DNA of 64,000 bases from Karstenula rhodostoma CBS 690.94 (Eukaryota > Ascomycota > Dothideomycetes > Pleosporales > Didymosphaeriaceae), in NCBI GenBank assembly GCA_010093485.1, contig MU001499.1, positions 1 through 64,000 on the forward strand, written 5' to 3'. The position numbers and the translations under genes are program-made. The notes below the pieces were generated by a model. That model did not search any database. It had not been told where the DNA came from and worked only from the letters and a program-made list of their open reading frames with translations. Positions 14,201 to 25,565 of this stretch are shown in pieces. Numbering within the stretch: position 1 is the stretch's first letter; the number at the start of each line of letters is the position of its first letter.

Positions 14201-16176
14201 AATAAAAGATATTAGAAGAGTTACTAGGGAGAAAGTATAATAGTATCTACCTATTACTACTAATAATACTATTACTAGTTATACTACTAGTATAACTTAT
14301 AATATAAAATATACTATTACTAAAAGTATAAGTAGTAGATAACTATATATAGTAACTAATAGTAGCTAGTATAAAGATTATACCCTAGGTAGCTATATTT
14401 ATAATAGGTATTCTAGTAGATTATAAAGGTATATATAAAGGCTATAACCTTAATAAAGTATAAGTAAAATAAATACTTATAAAAGAATTAAAGCCTTATT
14501 AAAGCTAGCTACTACTACTACTAATAATCTAAACTAGATTTAAGGATTACCTAATAAGGGAATTATTTTAAAAAGCTAAATATAAATACCTTATTAATTA
14601 TTAATAAATAAACTTATAAATAGAAGTACTATAAAGACTAATTAAATAAGTAGATTACTAAATCCTTAACTATATATAGATATATACCTATAAATTTAAT
14701 AAATACTATTAATTTCTAAAATATAAGGCTTAACTAGTTATATAAGAAGACTAGTAGAAGGATATTACTCTATAAGATACCTATATAGTAACTTTAACTA
14801 ATTAATTATTCTATATACTTATAGTAATAGCTACTAGGTATAACCTTAAACTAAAATAATATAATATAACTAACGTATTTATATATATAATACTTAATTA
14901 AGAAGTCTATATAAGAATACCTATAGAATACTAAAAAAGAGGTATAACCCTTAAATTATAGAAGGCCCTCTATAGACTTTAAATCTCGCCTAAGCTATAG
15001 TAGAAAGAATTTACTATAATACTTAAAGGTATAGGTTTTACTATAATTCTATATAAACTATACTATATAATTAAGGATAGTATTATTATCTTCTTCTATA
15101 TAGATAATATTATTATTATTTATTACTAAATAAAGGAGATAGTAGTAACTAAAGTAGTAGAGCTACTTAAATAAAAATATACTATAACTAGAAGAAATAA
15201 CCTATAATAGTTCCTTAGTATAAAAGTTATTTAAAAATAAGACTAGTAATTTATATAATTATTATAGACCTTATATATTAAGAAGATCTAATAACTAGTA
15301 AATAAAACTAATTATTACTATAATATACCTATAGCTAGTATAGAGCTTAAATCTTAAAAAGGTCTAGCCTTACTATTAGAGATTAATAAGTATTAATAAA
15401 AAATTAAATTACTACTATTTATAGTAGTTATAATATAACTAGATATTACTTTTACTATATTATAACTAGCCTAGTTTCTATTAAACCTAGACTAAGTATA
15501 TTAAAATATTACTAATAGAGTATTATTATATCTCTTAGCTACTAAATATAAGGGTCTATAGCTTAGAGGTAGATTATACCTCTAGATTACTAGTAATACC
15601 TTATTTACTAATAATATAATTAATAGGAAAAGCTTATAGAGCTATATAATTAAGTTATTTAATAGCCTAATAGTATAGAGGGTAAATAAATAAGATACTA
15701 TTACTACCTCTATAATAGAGGTAGAACTACTTACCCTATTATAGGTAGCTAAGGAAGCTATCTATATTTTAAGATTATTAAAAGAGCTTAGAATTATATT
15801 ACCTAGCTTTATAATTATAATATAATATAATAATTAATAGATAATTTACTTAGTAACTTAAAAAGTATTAAAACTCTAGACTAAGCTCCGATATATTAAT
15901 ATCTATAATTACTAGCTATAATAAGAAGTCTCTATAGGAATAATTACTATTAAGTATATTAAATTAGCTAAAATAATTACTAATAAACTTATAAAGGTAC
16001 TACTAGTAAATAAATAGCTAGACTTCCTTAATTAACTTAGATTAGTTAATATAGAAAATTAAGAGGTAATAAGTACTATACTACTTAAAGAAATCTAAAA
16101 CTATCTTTACTAAGTACTCTAAGCTATTACTTATAATCTAACTTAGGTAGCTTAGAGGTACTAAGTTAAAGGGGTA

Positions 16177-16462
16177 TATTAGATTATATATATATATTAT
16201 TACCTATAGTATAATATACTTACTATTATAATAAGTTATAGTAACTACTAGTAGTAGTAGGTAGTAAGTATAAAAGAAGAGGCTAGGATATTTTATATTA
16301 TTAGGACTAGTATAGGGTACTAAGGCGCTATTTAAGGGCGTATCTTAGCTAGACTTAGAAAAATAATTAATTATAATAATTTATATAATTATATAATATA
16401 TAACTAACCTATCTATATCTATAGTTTACTATAACCTATTATTATTTATAGTAAATCTAATA
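16177..16462 (+). repeat. Copia 3' LTR
   Basis: Same ends and length as the 5' LTR, followed directly by the CCCTT duplication at 16,463-16,467. It retains GGCGC and GGGCG where the 5' copy has GATAC and GGGTA, so RIP was uneven between the two LTRs. Confidence 0.93.
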
Positions 16463-19044
16463 CCCTTAGTCTAGATAGGCTTTAGAATAATAATTTTAAT
16501 CTTTTAAAAAAACTATAAAAGTTAAAAAAAAAATATTACTATATTAATAATAAAGTTATAGATATAGCTATAATAATAGTATTAGGCCCCCCTATAAATA
16601 TATATTTCTATAATAATCTAGATTTAAATAAATAGATATTCTTCTATATTAATAAGAAATAGTAATAATAAAAATAAAGGCCCTAGATTTATATTATTTC
16701 TATTTCTATATAATAAAATAAAATCTAGTCTATTATTTTTTATTTAATTCTAGTAATAATTATTATACTCTTTCTAAATAATATAGAGGTTAAATTACTA
16801 GTAATTATAAATAGAGTAAATACTTATTTAAATATTTTTAAACTTTTAATAAAATACTAATATATAGTTTAATTTTTTAAATAGAAGTATAGGTTTCTAT
16901 AGATAGTCTAGATTTATAAAATCTAAAAGTTACTAAATAAAAAAATTCTACTAATATATTTAATTTTTAGTAGTTATAAAATTCTCTATAAAGAGATTTC
17001 TATTATTAAATTTATTTCTATTACTTTTATTACTATAATTAGATATAGAACTATTAAAAAAGGTAAAGTTTAATATCTTATTTAATATCTATAGATTTAA
17101 AAATATAGAAGTAGACTAGATAGATATTTATATTATTATAAATTAAATAAATCTTATATCTAAATTTTCTATATATAATAGTATAAGAGTATATAGTATT
17201 AATTATATTATATTTAGTCTAGAAAAAAATATTAAAAAAGGAATCTAATAGGCCTTATATAATAAATAATAACTATTCTAAAATAATCTTTATAGAATTA
17301 GTTTTATTAGAATAAAAAGCTATAAAAGACTTAATAAAAATAATAGAATATAAAATATAAAATATAGTTAAATTATAATATTAATAAACCTACTAATAAT
17401 ATAGTATTTAAAAAGAGATATAATAGAAATTAGTAGAGAATATATTTATTTATAATATATATAGTATTTTTTTAGTTTTCTATTTATAAAGATATTAAAA
17501 ACTAGATTAAATAAATAATTATATTTATAGTAGAGTAGTATAGATTTCTAGTTTATTATTATTAATTAATAGAGAGATAATATATAGCTAGAATAAATAG
17601 TATAATATAAAAATATATCTATAAAGTAAATATTAGTCTAAGTATTAGATAAGAATATATATAAAAAAAAAAGACTAAATATAACTAATTTACTTTAAAA
17701 GTTTATTTTATACTAATTTAGAAATATAATCTATTATAGGAGAAAATATTTTTATTTACTATTATTTATATAATTTTAGAAAAAGGGGAGAATAATATTT
17801 TCTATAATAGAATTAAATTATTTAGTCTTATAAAAGTATTACTTAGCCTATTTCTAAAACTTTAAAACCTTATAAAAGAGAATATACTTTTAGTTAAAAT
17901 TATTAAAATATTCTTTATAGTACTAATACTATTCTATAATAATTATATAGTACTTAATAAAGGTATATTAATAAAAAAGTAAAATATTATAAAAAAACTA
18001 TTATATAGTATCTATAATAGTATATAATAGGTTTACTAGTAAAGATATATAAAATAATAGTATATTTTTTAATATAGAAAAATATAGTATTATAACTTTA
18101 GGATAGATAAATTTAGGGGATAATAGTACCTATAAATCCCTATTAATATTAATTAAAATAATAATAAAAAGGAATATTTATATTTTATTCTATATATTAT
18201 AGTTATAATATTATTCTAAATAAGTATATTTATATTATATATAATAGATACTTTAATACTAAAAGAACTTCTACTTTATTAGAAGATATTAAGAAATACT
18301 ATAGAAATAAAGAATATAAATAATATTTTATAGAAATAGAATATTTTAGAAAAAGTTAAAATAGATAAAAAAAATAGTATAAAACTACTAAAAGTATAGT
18401 TAAAATTAAGTATTATAATAATATTATAGTAAAAGAATAGATAAGAAATAAAATTAAATTAAATAGAAAAAAAAATTTTAAATTTTTAAAGTATTAGTTA
18501 GTATTAGGCTAGACTAATATCTAAAGAAGGATTATATACTAAATAAATATTTAAAAATATATAGCTAAGTTTAATATTCTATAACTAGAATAGTTATAGA
18601 TAATATATTAGTTATATTAGTATTTAGAGAAATATTATTATATTATATTTTAAAAATTAATTAGAATATATAAAATACCTTTTTTTAATTAATAGAAAGT
18701 TTAAAATTCTCTATTCTAATTAGATAATATATAGTTCTAAGGTTTAGCTAGCTATATAAAAGCTCTACTATAATAGTTTACTTTTTTATTTTATTTATTA
18801 TAAATAATAATAATAAACCTTATTAGTATAGATATAATAATAATTAATTAATAATTACTTTAGTACCTTAGATATAATTAGGAAAACTTAGAAAATTTAA
18901 AGGAGAATATAATATTATATTTAGAAATATAGAAAAATAAACTTTTATACCCCTAAACTATACTATAATAGTAGATTATAAGGTAATAATAAAGTATTAG
19001 AATAATAACCCTAAAAAGAAAAATAATATTATAATTATAATAAA

Positions 19045-19555
19045 ACTAGACTAGAAAAAAGAAAAAAATTATATATAAAATATTAGTAATAGAGATAAAA
19101 CTAATAGGTATTTATATATAAATCTATAAAATAGTTTATATTATAAGTTATATAACTATAATTCTACTAAAAGTATAAAATTCTAAAAATACTAAATTTT
19201 AGTAAAAGTAAAATAGATATTTCTATTAAAAGAATAGAATTTATAGAAATAGACTAGAAGATTCTAAAATAGTAAGAATTAAAATAACTAGTATATAATA
19301 TAGAAAGATTTTTATATAATTTCTATTTTTTATAGTTAATTTAAAATATTATTTAGAAGTAGTTTATTTTTATACCTAAATTAAAGTTATTTATATATAT
19401 ATAAATACTTAGTTTTCTTTTAGTATTATTATATTATATTCTATTATAGTATAGAATTATTACCTAATTATATATTTATCTCTATTATATTTTATTTCTT
19501 AAATAATTCTTAAGGTATAAACCTAGATTAGGTATATAGGAAACCCCTTATAATA
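19045..19555 (-). repeat. Inverted ~500-bp repeat, right copy
   Basis: Reverse-complement partner of 730-1,232. Its outer end lies within a few bases of the switch to normal composition at about 19,560, so the edge of the RIP-affected block is also the edge of a repeat copy. Just inside it (about 18,880-19,040) the two sides no longer match, which argues against one simple long terminal inverted repeat. Confidence 0.75.
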
Positions 19556-19564
19556 GATAGATCC

Positions 19565-20212
19565 CATGGAATATATAGTCTAGTAGAATCCGACTCTTCT
19601 AATAAGCCAATAGAGGACAATAAGATAGATAATTCTACTAATCGAGGTTCCTAAATACGTAATACCGAGCGCGAGACCTATACGTGTGTAGCCGGTATAA
19701 ACACGCAGCCAGCGCCCATACCAATAATAAAACCTGGTAGTAAAAGCACCTGCCAGTATTCTTTACAAAGACTTAATATTATATAACCAAAGATAATACC
19801 AATAACACCCGTAAAAATCAGGGTCCGTAAGTAGCCTTAATTATAAATGGGGCCTACATTAACCCCCATAAGCAGTACCATAAACGACTGGATGGCTCCG
19901 ATCCATGCGATATCTAATAGTGTTCGGTCGAATAAGACTCCGCTCTTATAATAAGTTTGGAAGACTCCGAATGCATTAAGCACCCCCAGGAATTGAAGAG
20001 TAGTATAAACCCGGCTACCACTTGTAGCCATACTGCGAGACCTCAGTTAGGCGGTGAACTGGGTGCACTTAACGTCGGCTGTTTAACTGGAGCGGGCTTT
20101 TCGTTATCGGAATCGGAAGTTTTAGGGAATTGTCGCGTTTATACCGCATTCGAACGAAGTCGTGGGTTGGGAGGGTCTCCCGAGTTCTTGAAGTTGCGTC
20201 CATGACGAACAT
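19565..20212 (-). pseudogene. MFS monocarboxylate-type transporter, broken
   Basis: The minus strand encodes the N-terminal third of a fungal monocarboxylate-porter-like MFS protein. Family hallmarks are VWLQVVAGFILLFNSWG, then GVFQTYYKSG, DIAWIGAIQSF and GPIYN. Further on are EYWQVLL, GMGAGCVFIP and finally IGLALGITYLGTSISRIIY. The pieces lie in different frames: there is a frameshift near 19,985, a stop shortly before VWLQ (about 20,055) and stops just after GPIYN (about 19,830-19,840). The gene is cut off where the AT block begins at 19,560, so the C-terminal transmembrane half is missing. A segment between CVFIP and IGLALG also seems lost or intronic. Nonsense codons and growing AT content towards the block suggest RIP leakage. 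Non-functional. Confidence 0.82.
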
Positions 20213-20749
20213 GAGCCGTAATAATAGTATTCTTGCGTTGAAGAAATGTAAGGATAATCAAATGTACCAATGAGTGCACAGCACAGTTCTCCACATATGT
20301 TCGAAGTGTATATATCCAATCTGGGAAAGTACTACCGCCGATATGAAGATGCGCGGGAAGCATGGATTGATTTCAGCCGTTATTTCCGCTCGAGTTGTTA
20401 GCGTCGCTGATAAATGACTGCCCAGCACGGCTATAACATGATTCCTGATCAGGTAGCTCGCACGAATAATTGGCGAATATACAGCATGCGTTGAAAGCTC
20501 CTTCCTGAATCCCAACTGGGTGGTCCCTATCAATTACTTATACTTCTGCATGCACATAGGTGTGCATCACGGCATGAGGTGTAATGCGGCGCAGCAAGCG
20601 GGCTGAGACACCCGGATGTAAGAATCGATCGCTTATGCACTTTTTCCCGTTGTTGAGCCCCTTAGCGATCAAGCACCTTTTTCTTCTCCTATAGGTCTTA
20701 ATTGTGATTCTACCTGAACCTTCCCTGGTCTCAAGCATTTGCACGCACA
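20213..20749. other. Intergenic, no recognisable gene
   Basis: Short overlapping open frames on both strands, none with a family motif I recognise. Composition is normal, with scattered TA-rich spots. It separates the divergent transporter relic and monooxygenase pseudogene, so it probably held their promoters. Confidence 0.5.
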
Positions 20750-22952
20750 ATGTCAACTCCTTTGAACACTGAATACCCACCCAAAGCCGATCTTCGCAAT
20801 GTTTCCAGGCCATTGCCAAAAGTCCCACCCGGCACTGTCAACCCAGCCTCTATGGATAGCAGTGTCATCATGATGTGTGCTAAGTCCGCCGTGGATGTTT
20901 TCAACACAGCTCTCAGTAGCAACGATGTCGATAAGCTATCAGCTTGCTTTTACGAACAAACATATTGGAGAGATATCGCCGCTCTTACCAGCCATTTGCG
21001 TACGATTTACTCGTCTCGCGTTGTCGCGAGCGCTCTCCTACAAACAATCATTCTTAGAGGATTGGAGGGAAAGTTTGAACTGGCCAACGACCCAAGCTTC
21101 GCTGTCATGGGCCCCTTCATGGTAAAGTTCCCAATTCTTGCAATGCACTATGGATCATAGAACCGTATTCACGTTAGAATATATGTTCATCGATTGCGGT
21201 GTTGCGTTTCAAACAGCCTCCCCGCGCTGCGATGTGCAAGTTAAATGGCCCTCCTGCCAGTCGACGTTGACGGGGCGGTGATTTGGAAAATCTAGGTACT
21301 TTCGACCTGGGTCGAAGATTTGATACAATATCCAGAGAATAAGCAGTTGCTTTCTCTGCCAGGAAAGGACTTGTCTGGAGACGAGGTTGTCACAACAGAC
21401 GTTTTGGTCATCGGCGCAGGAGCATCGTACGTGTCATGGCTTTTTCATCCGAACGCCATGGCTCACGAACTTCGCAGAGGCCTCATGACTGCAGCGCAGG
21501 TGAAATCCTATGGGATTGAAAGTGTGGTCCTTGATCGCAATACGAATATTGGCGACAATTGGGCCAAACGGTACGACTCTTTGAAATTCCACGTACCTAC
21601 GTCTAATTGCGAGATTCCATACATCAGTAGGTCCGAGCCGGACCATTCCAGGTGACGTTTGATTGACGAGTGATAACAGGTTACGGCAAAGAACGTTAAA
21701 GTCCTTATCGTCTCTCGAAGAACGATGTTGCAGAACATCTACAGCAATACGCCGAAGACCTCCATCAACGTTATCACGTCCGCGACGATTCATACAACCG
21801 TATTCAACGTCACGGAGAAGTTGTGGACTGTGAACATCGGGATTGCAGGAGGAAAGAAAGCCAAGACTACCCGCAGCAAGCACATAGTCCAAGCCACAGG
21901 ACTGGGCTCTGGAAAGCCTCATCTACCTTCCATGAAAGATGAAGATCTGTACAAGGGTCTACGATTACATTCCGCAGATTACGGCAACACTCAGCAATTG
22001 AAAGAAAGAAGAGTCAAGGTATGGTTCTGCCCTGATAATCTCCCCATTAGAAGACCAAAAGGAGGCTCATGACTGTACAGACCGTGGCGATCGTTGGCTC
22101 CGCCAATACTGCGTTTGATGTCATGCGGGATTGCTGGGAGGCTGATCTAAGTATGACCATGATAGTCCGCTTACCGACCTACATTTTCTTTATAACTACG
22201 TTATGGATCCGCATGGCATCGGTGCCTATGACAAGCTACCGCTCGAGGCAGCTGACAGGCTTCTAAACACTTTCCCATCTATGCTCGACGGCCAGTTCTC
22301 ACATGCGCTCTTTGCCCATCTTGCTTCCCTGGAACCGTAAGTCAATCTTATCCTCGACATGATACACATATATTGGCTAATCGTAACAACGTATAGCGAG
22401 CGCTATCGAGCCTTTTCAGAAGCGGGCTTCCCAGTTCTCGATAGTAGAGACCCTTCAGTCAATGTTTTACATCGTCTGTTCGAGCACGGCGGTGGGCATT
22501 ATATCGATGTTGGTGGCACAGAATTGATTGCAGAAGGCAAGGTTAATGTGCGCGGCATGGTAGTGCCTATAGAATACACCGAGACGGGCTTACCTCTGTC
22601 CGACAACAATTTTCTGGAGGCTGATGCGATAGTTTGGTGCACAGGGTTCACTGATAAGAATGTGAAAGAAACGGCAAAGGACTTGCTAGGTGAAGCCGAG
22701 GAATTATCAGGACGGGAAGACCTGCTAGGTCGTGAAGAGATCTCCGCTCGATTGGACGCATCTTGGGGCGTGGACATAGAGGGTGAGGTTAGAGGTGTAT
22801 GGAAACGGCATTTGCAGATGGAGAACTTCTGGGTCATCGGCGGTACCCTTGAACACCAGCGTGGGCTGTCTCGCCCAATGGTTCAGCAGATTAAGTTAGC
22901 GCTTAAGGGTATTTTGCCTCCTGCTTATCGGCATATGCCTTCCGAGGTCTGA
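20750..22952 (+). pseudogene. Flavin-containing monooxygenase (NTF2-like + FAD), broken
   Basis: A fungal FAD/NADPH-dependent monooxygenase of the type with an N-terminal NTF2-like region. The N-terminal exon (20,750-21,121) has CFYEQTYWRDIAALTSHLRT. An FAD Rossmann motif VLVIGAGAS follows, then RNTNIGDNWAKRYDSLKFHVPT, an ATG motif (VQATGLGS), the NADPH motif VAIVGSANTAFDV and a C-terminal VWCTGF. Plausible introns are 21,122-21,177, 21,427-21,477, about 21,629-21,680, about 22,019-22,080 and 22,340-22,397. Lesions seen: a frameshift near 21,241, a TGG-to-TAG-type stop at 21,293-21,295, an in-frame TAA near 21,700, a frameshift near 21,766 and a one-base loss near 22,190. The last exon (22,398-22,952) is open and complete. 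Such enzymes oxygenate metabolites in secondary-metabolite clusters; the substrate cannot be inferred. Confidence 0.85.
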
Positions 22953-23552
22953 GCTATATCGACAGCGCCTGGCGCAGCTAACAGATAGGCAGGGAGGTGG
23001 TAATCCTCGAAGGGGATTTATAGGCGATGGACGATACTGTCCAGCAGAAAGATGCCTTCGTGAAACACATCCACTGCCTGTTATGACACCGAAAAAATCC
23101 TAGGATCTGAGTTACAATCGAGGCGCAGGGGAGATCCGCTCGCACGGAGATAGTTCCAGCTTCGAAGGAGGCACCATCTCTCAGCTTCCTGAGCGGTCCC
23201 CTGAGCACCTCAAAGACTTGCAATGTGAGTAACTAGCGATATATTGCCACTTGTCAAGATGAAAAGGCGCAAAGTTCCAGGCGGTGACCCATTCTCGATT
23301 CTGTCACTAGCCAACCTTAATGATTCGCTCTTCTACCAACCCACATCGCAATGACTTGCCAGATTGAAGGATTACTACAGAATGCACGGCATATGTTGTG
23401 GGCGCTCGAGAACAGCCACGCCGATTGTCCCCCCGCCAAGATATTATTGGAGATTTCCAGAACCCTTCGCACTGAGCTCCTTGCCGCTCATCTAAACAGA
23501 CCCACATACTGAAAAACCGGTTCTCATCCCTGCACGTTCATGGTAGTTCTAA
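22953..23552. other. Gap with unassigned coding trace
   Basis: No recognisable gene. On the plus strand an ATG at about 23,250 reads DPFSILSLANLNDSLFYQP and, through one in-frame TGA, continues as LARLKDYYRMHG to about 23,500. This looks like degraded coding sequence, since a TGG-to-TGA change would be RIP-type, but I do not recognise the family. Confidence 0.35.
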
Positions 23553-25310
23553 CTACGTGCTAAGCCTTACTGTGCAAGGATACCCATCAGACGGATGAGC
23601 TCCACATCCCCCACCTTCCACCTGATAGGCCCTATTCCCATAGACAGTCCGGATCCGAGTGACATTATGTGTCTTATCCCATTGATCGTACGCTGGGGAA
23701 ATCGAGAACTCTTAAATCGTCATGGCCAAAACCACCTTCACCTCCATGACTGCCAGGCTTTGGCCAAGGCAATTTTGAGGACCGAATTCGAATGGCCGCC
23801 AGGCTCCCTTAGTTGGGTATAAGGGATCCCATGGCTCGACTAGCCAACGCTCAGGAATAAACGCGTGGGGATCCTTCCAATACCTTGGGTCTCGATGAAG
23901 CGATAAGTGCATAACCCAAACATTGCAGCCTTCAGTCGGGAACACCGTACCATCTTAATTAGTTAGGACAACACCCTTTTTGCCTTCACGAAAACCAGAC
24001 GCTGGAGGGAATAGGCGAAGCGTCTCTTTGATGACTGCAAGCATGTAGGGCAATTGATTCAGGAGAGACGGACTTCCTCGCAGGATTTCGGCGGTTCTGG
24101 TGGTATCACCGCCCAGAGTTGTGTTGATTTCTTTGCGAACTTGTGCCAATGCTTCTGGGTGAGTGGCAAGAAGGTGATATACATATATCAGAGTGCTACT
24201 TGTCGTGTCATGGCCGCCGAACAAGAACAGACGGAGCTGTGCAGACGCAATACTGCGCAACTCTTCGTCCATTTTTTGACTGTGATGCATTCCCTTCTCT
24301 TTGATGAAATTTCTCAAAACAAGGGAGATGATGGACCTAGCTCGCTGAGCACCTAGCTGTCCCTCAGCTATAACAACTTGTTGCAATGCAGCGAATCGTT
24401 GATCAAGCTCAGCGTTAATGAATTGATCAAGGCGCCGGCCATAGTACAATAGCACCAAAGGGCGAAAAGGATTGTATCTTTGCAATGGATTGAGCTCGCT
24501 GTCGAAGGATACCCACTCAATCTGGTGCCGCAGGTCCTCAGCGAAGTCATTATGTCCGTCCTGATAGTGCAATCGGGTTTCGCTGCAGACCAGTTAATAT
24601 GTAATTATGACTGAAGCCTCAGTGGGAACCTACATCGCTGCTGCAGCAATTACATCCACAGTCAGGCGAAGGGTAAGGTCCTCGAGCTGGAATACTTCAT
24701 CTCCACCAGCCCTGTTTTGTAGAATATCGCGGAAAATCTGGACTTCAGTCACAATGGTTGGAACTAGATCCAGCATCTGGGCTCCGCTGAAGGCAGGATT
24801 GAAGACTGCCCTCCAAGGCTTCCAAATCTTTTGAGGCATGGTGAACAGGTTTAATCCGCCGGTTAGATTGTGAAAAGCAACCTTGATTTCGTCTGGCTTG
24901 TCGAACAGAGCTTGCTGCCACTGAAGGACAGCAAACGTGTTGTTTACAAACAAGAGTGGCTTGGTGAAGGGCCAGAGATCGAAATAGCCCATGCCGGTCG
25001 GAAACTGTTGGCTGACCTCGGTCAGGGGAGTGTTGATAGTGCAATCGAAAGGTAAGCGATCCATGAGTTTCTTCAAGAGCAGGAGGTGGCCCGTCAGTGT
25101 GCTATGCTTGGGCATGGGCTTCACGCTCGCAATGTCAGCTTCTACAGTTTCTCAAGGCCTTTCAATCGCTATACTGACAAGTCCAGCTTTTTGGAGATCC
25201 CAAATTACGCGCCGGGCGGCTAATGCCTTTGAAAATGCGTATATAGAAAGCGAAAGTATAGCTGCAACAACAGCGGTAGAAATGGCGCTTGCAAACTCTA
25301 GCCGATCCAT
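23553..25310 (-). pseudogene. Cytochrome P450, two nonsense codons
   Basis: Near-complete P450 reading leftwards. Exon 1 (25,310-25,179) gives a membrane anchor, ISTAVVAAILSLSIYAF. An intron spans 25,178-25,119, exon 2 is 25,118-24,634, an intron is 24,633-24,583, and the last exon runs from 24,582. Motifs: PMPKHS proline region, I-helix FLFGGHDTTSS, K-helix KETLR, and heme loop [12 protein letters not shown] with the axial Cys present. Two TAA codons interrupt the last exon, at 23,955-23,957 and 23,712-23,714; both are explained by CAA to TAA, the RIP change. After them the frame stays open to a TAG at 23,553, and all splice sites and the heme pocket survive, so inactivation looks recent. 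An upstream in-frame ATG at 25,331 is an alternative start. The family resembles fungal CYP4-clan-like secondary-metabolite P450s. Confidence 0.87.
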
Positions 25311-25565
25311 TTTTTGGGACGCGCTGGTCATTCCAGCCTAGAGAGAGGGGTAGGCAGCTTGCAATGGGTAAATTTGAGGATGGAAGCGTTTGATGGGCTT
25401 GTGGAGAATAAGGCGATCGTTACACAGTGCGGCACGGGCAGCCAAGGCAATATATCGATAGGCAACCGATGCAACGAAGCGGCGCAGTCAGTTTATCGTT
25501 GTGTCTGCCAAACAATTTCAAGATCCCTACACCTAAACGATCGCTATTAAGGCTCTACCAAACAC

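Larger units (their letters stand above)
10931..16462 (+). mobile_element. Ty1/Copia LTR retrotransposon, RIP-killed
   Basis: A structurally complete 5.5-kb element. It has two 286-bp direct LTRs, the identical 5-bp flank CCCTT on both sides (10,926-10,930 and 16,463-16,467), and a purine run AAAGGGGTA directly before the 3' LTR, which fixes plus orientation. Both LTRs begin TA and end TA, as TG...CA would after RIP. Decayed coding traces in plus orientation include a reverse-transcriptase active-site remnant FFYIDN at about 15,091-15,108. Further on, at about 15,590-15,800, is an RNase H stretch with traces like DTITTS, VELL and AKEAI. RT upstream of RNase H close to the 3' LTR, with these motifs, is the Copia type. 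All frames contain many stops. It keeps a few CG, CA and TG sites that its surroundings lack, so it may be the younger insertion. Confidence 0.93.
96..19560. mobile_element. RIP-mutated AT-rich transposon block
   Basis: About 19.5 kb made almost wholly of A and T, with stop codons in every frame and no open frame of gene size. Cytosines survive mainly as CT or CC. CA and TG dinucleotides are nearly absent outside a few sites, for example near 381, 2,431 and within the Copia element. That is the expected product of saturated repeat-induced point mutation (C to T, preferentially at CpA). Named sub-features are listed separately. The stretches 1,233-6,383 and 16,468-19,044 must be further dead transposon sequence, but I could not assign them to a class. 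The right edge is sharp: ordinary base composition begins within about 10 bp of 19,560. Confidence 0.93.

Noticed and set aside
96..19560. AT block as a regional centromere
   Set aside because: It abuts the telomere and contains recognisable RIP-mutated transposons. Nothing in the sequence favours a centromere over subtelomeric heterochromatin.
20877..21125. Second plus-strand frame inside the FMO first exon
   Set aside because: Shadow of the NTF2-like exon, without motifs.
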